DNA of 64,000 nucleotides, taken from contig NC_051063.1 of NCBI RefSeq assembly GCF_004664715.2, positions 145,804,165 to 145,868,164 of the forward strand, read 5' to 3'. A program made the translations under genes and the position numbers. The stretch's first letter is position 1. Each line of letters begins with the position of its first letter. This DNA is from Peromyscus leucopus (lineage: Eukaryota; Chordata; Mammalia; Rodentia; Cricetidae). The notes beneath the pieces are model-generated. The model was given only the letters and a program-made list of their open reading frames with translations. It ran no database searches and was not told the DNA's origin. Of this stretch, positions 54,561 to 64,000 are shown in pieces.

Positions 54561-56024
54561 TTGTGGCTTTACTTTTTTGGTGACTCCCAAATTTGTTTTC
54601 AATCTCAACACCTAAAAATTCAACAGACATACATTCCTGCTAGACTGTGAATTGAAGTTTGAGGATAATTTACAAATGTGTCATAGAGAGAATCTATCAT
54701 TTTCTCTGGATGAAGGATCTTTGGGAACATTTAGACCCAGAATGGGTCTAAGCGGACATCCTAGTAGACACAGCAGAGGTTCGTCATGCACTGTGAAAGA
54801 AACCACTGAGGTGGGACCAAAGGACAGTGCCAGCCTTCAGGAGAAACATCTGTGCCAAGAGCACAAAGGCAGAGCGCAGTCATGCGAGTTTCATATGCAA
54901 GCCGCTGATGTGGGTGGGATGTTGAGGTATGTGTATGAAATACAGCCCCTCTTCGGAAGGATACAGAATGTGAAAAGATAATAAACTCAAGGTTTGGAAT
55001 TACTGTAATTGACATGCGAATCTATTGCTGGTTGCTGGAGAGCACTGCAAAACGTGAATACAGAAGAAAAAAACTACAATATAGCAAAATGACAACATAT
55101 AATAGGAATTGAAAGACTTATTTGAAGTTCGATAGAGTAAAACACCCAGCTGTCAAAGATTCCAGTTTTTGTGTTTTTCAAGTTTATTGAATCTTTATGT
55201 AGACTTTCACGTGGAAGACTATTAACTGAGCCAAGGAAAGTTCTTTTATCTCCTTCTTTGAGAGCTTGCATTCATCCTTTTCATCACCAGTCATACAAGA
55301 ATAAAAGCCCATGTGATATTAAACTAAGAAAAGTGAAAACAGCCCTTTTAATGCTTCAAAAGGATGCATCAGGCAATGTTAGAAGTAATGTATGTGGACG
55401 TGTCAGGTTCTGAAGTTTAGGAACAAGTACATAGCAGACATGAGACTCCACTGATTTGTGTTGTAACTGGAAGCATTTTAAAACAATTTTCTACGTTTCC
55501 CCCTCTAACTAAAACACTGGTCACTCTAAAATACTTATAAACATTTACTGGTGGTTTTAATATCACTCAAATTGAAGTGAGGCTTATAACTATATTTTAT
55601 GGTAAAAATACTTCATGTGACCAGCATGTCAGTTCTATTAATTCCAAAGGTTATAACTGGGGAATTAATAACCTATACAATACTAAAATGTTACCTTGCT
55701 ATTCCAAAATTATTTTATGTTAACATAATTTAGATTGACAAAGCCTTTCAAAACTGGTATAGTAAATTTACTAAATCCTTCTTTGAATGTCACTTTATTT
55801 AAAATAAAGATACGATTGTCAAAACTAGGAGGTTAACATTGATAAAAGTTAATCATGTAAGTTTGAACTACAGACCTTGGTTAAATTTCACCAGTTTCCC
55901 ATCTGTGTCTCTCTTTTGTACAGGAATCCAGTCGAGGGGCGGGTCCCCTTTTGCATTTCATTGCCAATTCCTCTTGGTCTCCTCTGCTCTGTTGGGACAC
56001 TTTCTCTCTACCAAGCAGATCAAG
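54561..56024. other. Unrecognised AT-rich interval
   Basis: 1.5 kb. The 109-codon frame at 54652-54981 shows no recognisable domain and no exon-like borders I can support. No young SINE is present. Confidence 0.45.
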
Positions 56025-56135
56025 CTTTGCACCTGCTTAATGGCTGTTGGTGGCTCCCCATTGGCTTCAGGGTAAAGGGCAAGTCAACGGAATGCTCAGA
56101 TTCTGCATTACCTCCCTACCAACCACACTTCCCGC
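56025..56135 (+). mobile_element. L2-like fragment, sense
   Basis: 'gtggctccccattggcttca' followed by 'gggtaaagggcaagtcaacg' and 'cattacctccctaccaacca' resembles an interior L2 segment. Short and old. Confidence 0.55.
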
Positions 56136-58199
56136 CTCACGTGCCAGTACTCGTTGGCCCTCCATCTGAAGGGTGCGCCATGTCAGCCATGGATCCTCTC
56201 TCCTGGCATGTTCAAGAGCCCCCCCCCCCAGGAGAACAGTCGGCTGAAAGGCTCCTAAACATACAGCAAGGGTTTATTTAGTTGTACTCCATGTCAAGCA
56301 CTGGGAGTATAAGAAGTAAATCAGCTTTTTTTTTCTCTCTTTATGGGGCGCCCCCTCTAGAAGGGAGGAGACAGATAAACGTAAAGAAAAGTTTGTATTT
56401 CCATTGATGCACTGTCTTAGAAAAGGGCCACACTACAGACTTACCAGATACAAAAGAGGTTTACCCTCCAGATGGGGGAGCAGGCTGATGTGCACAGAGC
56501 AGCTGTTAGGTTTTCTGAATTGGAACAGTGACATGACAGGCAGAAAGGCTCTGACCAGGTGACCAGATCCTGTTTCTTTTGCCTTCATAGGAAGAGCTAA
56601 TGAGAGGGCCCCTTTAATTCTCTAGATTCACTGTGGGCATGGTGTCCTGGAAGAAGCCTTCCTTCTGTAGACGCTCCTTGTCTGAGCTGTCACAGGACGA
56701 AGTCCCTCTCAAGGTGACTGTGAAGCTGGATTGGGTCTTAAGCTGGATCATCGCTGTAACCCGGCAGCCTCTTGGGAGGAAAAAGGGCCGGTCTTCTCCA
56801 CTCCCATCCAGTGCCCAGTGCAATGCTGAGCCCCTGGAGCCTGGTCACTGCGGCTTTAAGGAGGCCAGACAGAGGAGGACCAAGAGCTGCTTCACAGCAG
56901 CCCACAGAAGTGCTAGGGATATGGTTCACACCAAGCTAAGTGCTGGAAGTTGCTGGCTACTGGACTTCAGGTGCAGGCTTCTGAGATTTGTAGAGGTTTC
57001 AATGCCTTCCTCAAAATACCGACTTTAACTATAACTAACAATTGAGCGTGCTCTGGCAGTATATCAAACAATAGCTGTATTCTTTTTCCCTTCTCGCCTT
57101 CTTCCCTATCTCCCTCTAATCCTCTTATCTCTCCTGATTCTTAGGCAATGGCTTTGTGATGCAGGAGCTGCTAAGAAGAATGGTTCTCTCTAAAACCATG
57201 CAGTTTGGCCTTGGCTGCACTTATGGCCAAGCTCTCTGCCTGGCTTCTAGGGGGAACCGAAAGCAGGGGCATCCACCAGGCGGTGGGTGGGCAGTCTGGG
57301 TTGAGTCTGGTGTGTCCCAGGAGGACTGCACATGGAAGGCAGAGCTGGGGGGGGGGGGGGGGGACGACGACTCGGGGAGAGTCGAGCACCTTCCGAAACC
57401 TCTTGTCCTCACTGCCCTTCCGTCTCTCCCCGGGTGAAAAGCTGGTGAGGAGGAGCCATTCCTCACTGTCCTTTACCCTTCGTTTTGAAGGAAATCATCA
57501 AAGCAGTCCTGTTTTCCTGGAGGAGAGGTGCTGAATACCGCTGCTGCAGCTTCTGGCAGGTTAAAACACATGCATTTCCACACACCTTGCTGTTTTCCAC
57601 CAGATTTAGGGTGTTTTAAAATCCGCCCTGCAGTCTGGACTCGGGCCTTGTTCCTTCAAAGGGCCTGACAGTCTAGAGGGGAAGATAAGAGCTCCCTGCA
57701 CCCCGCGCCCCCCACCAAATTCCCCTGAATACTGAAGAGAGGCTGGTATCTGGTATCCCTGTGCGGCCTCGGTGTTAGACGGTCCCCAGCACATGGCCCT
57801 GTTGTCCTTGAGGGAGGAAGCCAGCGAGGCTCTAGTTTCCTTTGTAACTTCCCAGTTCCTCTGTACATCTGCTCGCCCACCCCAATGACTTGTTTTAAAG
57901 TCCTGAATACAGGGTCGAATCTCTCATCTTCCAATGAAAATACATGTGTGGGTCTGTGTCTATTGCATGGGCACCTCTGGGTTTGGACACAAGCACTCCA
58001 GTGCTAAGGACCTCCAAGCTAAGAGGTGGCAACTTTTGGGATGGGGATCAGCAGAGGCTCACTTTTAGAAGACCTCTCTGGACAAAATCAGTAACCTAAC
58101 AAAACAAAACCACTGTCTCAATGCCACCTTTTCCCCTTAGAAAAAAATCAGTCCATCGAGTGGTTCTTCATTGGCCTTCCCTGAGTGGCCCTGCCTGGT
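56136..58199. other. Unrecognised interval leading into the CpG island
   Basis: 2 kb. Contains C9 at 56220, a possible ancient repeat at 56270-56420, a G17 run at 57347-57363 and rising GC content. Frames at 56633-57028 and 57205-57534 lack recognisable domains. It could hold upstream regulatory sequence or an unrecognised upstream exon. Confidence 0.45.
57347..57363. repeat. Poly-G run (17)
   Basis: Seventeen consecutive G residues followed by 'acgacgactc'. Likely length-variable and error-prone in sequencing. Confidence 0.95.
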
Positions 58200-58310
58200 C
58201 ACAGTGGTTCTTACTCTCCCTTTATCTGTCAAATGGGAACAGAAGGTGAGATTAATTTTATGGGGATGCGAGGATTAAGTGAGATACAGCTTAGCGCTAA
58301 GGCTATACTA
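58200..58310 (+). mobile_element. MIR, sense
   Basis: 'tccctttatctgtcaaatgg' and 'ggatgcgaggattaagtgag' follow the MIR core, just upstream of the CpG island. Confidence 0.65.
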
Positions 58311-59097
58311 TTATTCACAGCCCAGACAGGCAGGTTGCTTCCTTCTCAAGGTGTCTTTTTTTGCTTTCCAAGCCCCCGCTGGGACCGAGTGGCCAGGGAC
58401 GGGGTCCAATTGTGCTTCCAGCCCAGCGCGCGTGGGGAGGGGGACCCGGCTGCTGTCCAGGCCTGGACACAGGTGTGGCCCTGACCACGGTGAGGGCGTG
58501 ACCGGCCGACGTCTGAGCAGGCCCGGCACGACACGCACGAGGACGAGGAGGTGGCCGAGGCCCCGAGCGTCTGCGCCGTCCCGCGGGGCCAGGGCTCGGC
58601 TGTGGCCGCGGACCAAGCGCGGGGACCGGTCACGCGCCGCGTCCCCGGAGCTAGCCGTGGGCCCGGGCTGGTCCCGGAGGCGGTGGGGGGCGCGCCGCCG
58701 CCGGGCCGCCACGCCCAGGGAGGCGCCCAGGCCCTCATCAAGTGACCAGTATCCCTTCCAGGAGCACACGGTCCTTCAGAGGGAAGAGCGCTCCAGCCTG
58801 CGGCCCCGGCGCCAAGCCACCGTCATCTCCTTCCTGTGCCGGGTGATCTGTCGTCTCACCCACCCGGAAAAACATAGTCCGCGCCCCCCCCCCCCCATGC
58901 CCTTGTGGAACGGCGGTAGCTGTGGAGACGGCGCGACTCTCCTTGCCTGCACCCTCGCCTTGCCCACGGCAAACCCTTCAGGACCCACCGAGAGGAGAAA
59001 TCAGCCCTAAGAGGGGACCTGGAGGGAGAAGAAAGAGAGGAAGCCGAGAGGAAGGGAGAGGCAAGGCCGGCGGAGGGACACCGCGGCGCCCGCGCAG

Positions 59098-59109
59098 TGC
59101 GCACGCGCG
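59098..59109. promoter_or_regulatory. NRF1-type site (TGCGCACGCGCG)
   Basis: Matches YGCGCAYGCGCR at every position. It lies about 40 bp upstream of the CTAAAAATAG box, a placement typical of CpG-island core promoters. Confidence 0.6.
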
Positions 59110-59148
59110 CCGCGAAGAACGAGTTCCGGTCTGGCCGAGGCCTGACTC

Positions 59149-59158
59149 CTAAAAATAG
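59149..59158 (+). promoter_or_regulatory. MEF2/TATA-like box (CTAAAAATAG)
   Basis: Perfect fit to YTAWWWWTAR and the only AT-rich word inside the island core. It could bind MEF2 or act as a weak TATA element, in which case transcription would start near 59175-59190 on the plus strand. Confidence 0.5.
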
Positions 59159-59179
59159 CCCCGGTGTGGGGATCCGTGC

Positions 59180-59296
59180 GCGGATGTCCCGGCGAGTCCC
59201 GGGCTGAAGGAGGCGGCTCCGGGCGGCGCGGAGTGCTGTGGCGGGCCGGGCCGGGGCTGCGGCGTGTGCGCGCCCGCCGGCTGGAGCGGAGACCCG
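59180..59296 (+). other. Predicted untranslated first exon of an unidentified gene
   Basis: Inferred exon from about 30 bp after the CTAAAAATAG box to the splice donor GACCCG|GTGAGG at 59296/59297. An ATG at 59182-59184 opens only a seven-codon frame before a stop, so the main start codon would lie in a later exon outside the window. The start is approximate. Gene unknown. Confidence 0.35.
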
Positions 59297-61543
59297 GTGA
59301 GGGGGCTGTGGGCTGCGGGGATGTGGTGGCGGCGGCTGGGGAGGGGGTCGGGTCGCGCTGAGATGGGGGGCGCTGGGGTGCGGGGTTGCGGGGCGGGGGA
59401 GCGGCACCGCCGAGGAGGGGCGCCCGCGGGGCTCCGGGGGCCGGGGCGAGGCTGGGCGCGGGGCGCGCGCCGGGGAGGGGGGCCCTCGGGGAAACGGAGG
59501 GGCGCGGCGGCGCGCGGTGGGGGCGGGGTGCCCCGGGCGGGCCCGGGGGCTGCGGGCGCGGTGGCGGCGGCGGCGGCGGGGGGCCGTGGGGAGGGACCGT
59601 CGCGGGCCGCCTCCCGGAGCGCGCCACCTCGGTGGGGGGGGGGGGGGCCCGCCGGGTCGCACCGCTCCTCCCTGAAAGTTGACGGAGTTCCCAGGGGGCC
59701 GCGGAGCCGCTGCTCGGTCCATTTCTCCAGCTTCGCGAACCGCGGGGTCCTCGGGCGCGCTAGACCTCCAGTGCGAGCGGGGCGCGGGGTCTGGGAGGGG
59801 GCGGCCCTGTGATCGCGCTTGAAGTTCCCCCACTTGTGCTTCGGGGAAAGGTTGGTTCGCTGGGGCGGAAGGTAGGGGTCTGAACTCTGCCGTGGGGATG
59901 TCGGTGGCAGGGTGTGCGTCGTCTGTCTGGGGCTAGCCCGGGCGGCGGCCGGCTCCGAGCACCTGCGGGTGCGGGGAAAGGTCTCGGGGAGTAGGGGGTT
60001 GCAGAAGGGACCCGCTTCCCTGCCCGCGGGGGGCGCGTGGTGAGACGGAAACTTTGCCTTTGGGTCGGATGTCATCTGTGTTTGGACAGTTGAGGCTTGC
60101 AGATAGGTGGTAAATGCAGACAAGTTTGGGAAAGGTGAGCCTTTTTGAATTAGCATTTCCTCCCTCTCCCTCGTGAAAGTTAAATTCTTGCTCAGATCTT
60201 AAATAGACTCCTAAACTCTGAAGCTAGTCTGTCATGATCCAGTAGAGAACCGTGTGTAGATTGAATACAACGTTGCATTAACCTGTATGTTAGTTTACTA
60301 TGAAATTGGGATTCCAGTAACTGCAGTTATCTTGAAGACCCGCTGTGATGTGTTGACAACGGTATACGTATTTTAAAACTAATATTGTATAACCGTTTCC
60401 AAGTTTGTAGCGTAGTGTGTTTCCCTTACGTCTCGTATCATCCATTACTGTGTGACAGCGAGGTTCTCTAAAGCAGTAATGAGGTGTATATTACACAAGA
60501 GTGCTTTCCCTTTAAGAATCCGGCTGCGTTGTTTTGGCAACTGCTAAGTAGTCTAGTTGTCAGTTTTAAAATCTATGTTACCTTGGCAGTACTTGAACAG
60601 TCTTTGGAAAAGGTAAACAAAGTAGTGTTTTTTTTTTCAAACATACTAAAATGACATTTCTTTTAGTGTGAATTTAGAAAATAAGGATGAAGCAACTATT
60701 ATGCTATTATGACACTCGTATATTCACTTTTGTCTTGTTTTTGTATATTTTTGGAGAGCTCTGACTATTTTTTTTTTTTATAAATGGCAACTTTTAGGGA
60801 GACAAATTCCCCCAAAGATGATTTAAATGATAGTAAATGTAATGTTATACAAATGGCGTGTTTACTGGAACACATCTGTGTGTCTATAAGACATAAAATT
60901 AGTATTTGTTGTGGATTGACTGAACTGGAATTACTTTTAATTCTCAGTGTATATTGTTGCAAAAGTTGAGAGGACAATGTTAAAATAGTGAAAGCAAAGA
61001 GCTAAAACTGGCCATTTTCGTGCTTGCAGACGACTCTAATAATTCTCATTGGAAGAGTGTGTCGAAAAATATGTATGTACTAAGACAGTCGATGCTTGTG
61101 AAGGATGGTGACCTCTCTAAATACAACTGTACTTACCATTTCCTTCAATTCATACTTTGTTAGACATAAAATCATAGTCTTTCATGAAGGTAAAATTGCA
61201 CTTAACTCTTCTTATAAGATATTAAATTGAAGAATTGGAGGGTGATCAAAAGAAGGAAGAGCTGAGGCTTAAAAATGATTGTAATTTAGCATGTTGAATT
61301 ATGCCTTAAGAGTAATTTAATTCTCTATAGTTTATGCTTCCACAACGGGTATATGTGACAAAGATGTTTTGTTTGGTTTTATTTGGTTTTGGTAAATGTA
61401 ATTGGAAATACAGTTTTTTAAATGTTGAATTGTTTCAAATACTGGTTGTGTATTTTTTCACTATGGCTTTGTATTTGAAGGTGAAGTTTGCTAGTGTACT
61501 TAAATCTTAGTAGACTGTGTTCTGATTCAGGAGGGGTCCGCAA

Positions 61544-61545
<2 letters not shown>

Positions 61546-61586
<41 letters not shown>
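61546..61586. repeat. Poly-T run (41)
   Basis: Forty-one uninterrupted T residues between 'gtccgcaatc' and 'gaagtagcat'. No recognisable retroelement body on either side. Confidence 0.95.
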
Positions 61587-61587
<1 letters not shown>

Positions 61588-63624
61588 AAGTAGCATGCTT
61601 GTCAGTTCACTTGGAAAATGGTCGGTTTTCCTTTTGCATCTTTTAGTCTGGTAAGAAGAGAAATTCGTTGTAACATACGGTAATGAAAATCATGGATGTT
61701 CTGAGGTATTTAAATTTCAAACATTCTGTCTTAGCATATCATACTCCCCCTCTAGAGATAAACTCATGGTTCATTGGAATGTTACAAAGTCCTAGTGTAA
61801 GCTTTTTATCAGTGAAGGGGCCATGAAAATACTGTTTTGTGTATTGAAAATGATCACTGTTGCCTTTTACAAGATTAAAAAGATTTCTAAATGTGTTCTT
61901 CATAAATTGAGAATTGAATGCCTTCTCCACTTTAAGTAGTTAAAGAAGAGTAAATAGGAGAATTGAATGAATTTTTAAGATAGGTAATCTCATGCAAGGA
62001 TTCTGATTTGCAAGCCTTGAGGGAAGGCTCTTTGACTTTTTTTTAGTCAGATCTTGATTTAGATGCTAACTTTACTACTGACAAAATTAATGAACTAGCA
62101 TCAGTAAAGTGGAAAAGAATTGTGCCACCTGTCCCATGGTATTAGAATTTAAATGAGATGAGTTCAGAGCTCACTGCTTGAGCCTTGATGTACAAAAATG
62201 CATGTTACTCTGTCTCCTTCCTTCCCTGTATCTTTTCCTATGAAGATTATGTATGTACGTTTGTGTGAGAGTGTTTAGTGTTTGTGACAAAGGACTTGGC
62301 ACAGGAGTAGGCTCATGTGTGTAGTTGGAGAAGATATCCTGGTGCCAGTGTCCGTTTGCTCTCAGATTGTGTATAAAATGTTCACATTGATTCTTTAACT
62401 TGAGAGTTTTGATCTGTGATTGTGACTTATTTCTAGTCTCAACTCTACCCCAATTATTCTAGAATTAGATTTGAATATAAGTAGTTTTCCAATTCTTCAG
62501 TGAATTCATGTCTTGTATTACTTATGAGAGTTCTTTTCAATGTCTTTAACATTTGAATTTAGAAAAAAAGTATTTGTTCAACCTACCTATAATTAATATA
62601 CTTGAAATAGCTTTTCATTAGTAAATAATCTCTGATATTTTTCATACTTCATTTTGCCTGGTCTGTGAATCTAAATGACTTCATCTACTTTATCTGTGTA
62701 CCATATGATAAATGCACCCTCTGTCCATTTTATTATAATTAAATAGTATAAGCTCACTTGTTCATTTGAAAGTCTTATGTTATAGCATAGGCTTTGTTTA
62801 ATAGGATTTAATTTAATAGATATGTTTATATTAATTTTTACAGACCAGTAATATTTGTATTAACTGGATCTATTTGATAAATCACATTTAATTTTAATAT
62901 TGAGTATCTTAATAGTAACTGAAGGTGAAATCACAAGTATCTTAAGTTTAAAACATTAGACTGTGTATGTGATATTGAACACCATATTTATACAGTATCA
63001 TATAGTGTTAGGTAATTTAATTCCATTAGTTAGCACTTGGTGGTGCAGAAACCAGAGAGCACTTTCTAATATAGGTGAAAACCAGACATTAATTACATTT
63101 CTGACAAATACCAGTCAAGGCTTTTCTTACATGACTGAGGATCAAACCTGGGTATCATTCATGTGAGGCAGCTGAGTCCAGCCCTTCAAGGCACATCTTT
63201 TAATGGCTGTTTTGGATTAATGTTATTTTTATTTTCAATGCAGAAATATGGACTTTGTGGATGTTTAAGAAATTCACAAAAGTTTTATGCTTTGAGAAAT
63301 GTTTTCAGTAATGGATGTTGAGTTTGTGTTCTATGAGCTGGCCCTTTTCTCCTTGTTGTTCTTGTGACTAGCGCATGCATATGCATTTTGGCTTGGATTT
63401 GTTTGAGATATGACTTGTGACTCTTGGAGCAAAGAGCTACTTTCTGTTTGACCTGGTAAGATAACTTGTAACTTGTTTTTTTTTTTTTTTTTAAACAAGG
63501 TGCTCTGGCATTGCATAATGTCGTGTTTGCCTTTCTCACCTTTGGTCTTTACTCTTAGAAGTTTACCTGCTGTGTAAGATTAGAATTGTATTTCTAAAAT
63601 TCAGACCAATATGTCAGATCGCTC

Positions 63625-63832
63625 TTTTTTAACATTTATTTTATGTATGTATTTTGCCTGCATATGTATGTATACCATATGTACCTTGTATCCACAGAGG
63701 TGGAAGAGGGTGTTGGGTTCTCTGGGATTGGTGTTAAGGATGGTTGTGGGCCACTGTGTGGATGCTGGGAACAGGAAAGGATCCTCTGAAAGAGCAAAAG
63801 TGTGTTTAACAACTGAGCCACCTTCAGCCCTA
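63625..63832 (-). mobile_element. B2/B3-superfamily SINE, antisense
   Basis: Inverted head 'aactgagccaccttcagccc', middle 'gggccactgtgtggatgctg', 3' part 'tatgtatgtattttgcctgc' at the left. Diverged. Confidence 0.88.
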
Positions 63833-64000
63833 CATGCCAGTTGGTTTAAAATAAAAAACAGAAACAAAAACATTGAAGGCATATGAAAGATAAGTAGAGG
63901 GGCTGTAAAACAAGGTTAAGAGATAGCCCTCTAAAATCAGACTGGTGAGTGAAAGGAACCACTCGACCTAGTGTTCTTCGTGAAGTCCTCTGTCTGAGGC

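Larger units (their letters stand above)
58370..60070. promoter_or_regulatory. CpG island, probable promoter
   Basis: About 1.7 kb of very GC-rich sequence with abundant CpG and no SINE or LINE, sharply distinct from the AT-leaning flanks. Contains GC boxes (GGGGCGGGG at about 59390 and 59520), an NRF1 site and a MEF2/TATA-like box. Such islands normally mark promoters of widely expressed genes. Long open frames on both strands are the expected result of few AT-rich stops. Whether it is bidirectional cannot be decided here. Confidence 0.9.
59297..64000 (+). other. Probable first intron (5' part) of the CpG-island gene
   Basis: Begins with GTGAGG and a G-rich first 500 bp, then becomes AT-rich from 60.1 kb. 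From 60071 to 63624 I recognise no coding exon and almost no SINEs, only T/A runs. This fits a constrained promoter-proximal intron. The assignment depends on the predicted donor. Confidence 0.35.

Noticed and set aside
58279..59010. 243-codon plus-strand open frame in the CpG island
   Set aside because: Arg/Pro-rich composition follows directly from GC content. Equally long frames exist on the opposite strand, and no domain is recognisable.
58856..60156. Minus-strand frames of 325 and 335 codons across the CpG island
   Set aside because: Proline/arginine-rich readings of GC-rich DNA that overlap each other in different frames. No family resemblance and no splice support.

Overview
This window is mammalian, rodent nuclear DNA. 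It carries B1, B2/B3, B4 and ID SINEs, L1 with a rodent-type 3' UTR, and class II-type solo LTRs. The youngest B1 copies carry a GCGCCTTTCCTGGAACTCACTTGG-type diagnostic stretch (split here by its reading direction), which I associate with cricetid rodents (hamsters, voles, deer mice) rather than Mus. The species call is an inference. I found no open reading frame I would defend as a protein-coding gene. Every long frame lies in a microsatellite, an old transposon or the GC-rich island.

Layout. 1-14 kb: mostly unrecognised sequence with scattered SINEs and CA/TG tracts, plus a perfect CRE palindrome at 5.6 kb. 14-20 kb: an unclassified GGAGAGCTGGCCCTG-type repeat, an ancient L1 broken by B1 insertions including a two-B1 compound, MaLR-like LTRs, and an ID element with a 16-bp target-site duplication (TSD). 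20-32 kb: old SINEs, a solo LTR with exact 6-bp TSDs, a URR1-like hAT element, an antisense L1 broken by another LTR, and Tigger-like DNA transposons. 32-38 kb: nested LINEs, with a 2.3-kb sense-strand L1 3' end inserted into an older antisense L1, followed by further L1 fragments. 38-49 kb: SINEs, MIR and LTR-like repeats, a degenerate 330-bp tandem repeat, a 5S rRNA retropseudogene, and an LTR carrying a second solo LTR inside it. 49-58 kb: older, more diverged sequence with Tigger, L2 and MIR remnants.

58.37-60.07 kb is a dense CpG island. It holds a perfect NRF1-type site (59098), a CTAAAAATAG MEF2/TATA-like box (59149) and a good splice donor at 59296/59297. I read it as the promoter and untranslated first exon of a plus-strand gene whose first intron fills the rest of the window. 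The gene itself cannot be named from what is visible. There is no operon-like gene cooperation here. The content is an intergenic transposon landscape leading into one promoter, and nothing indicates a novel enzymatic or defence system. The best-supported observations are insertion histories proven by TSDs.
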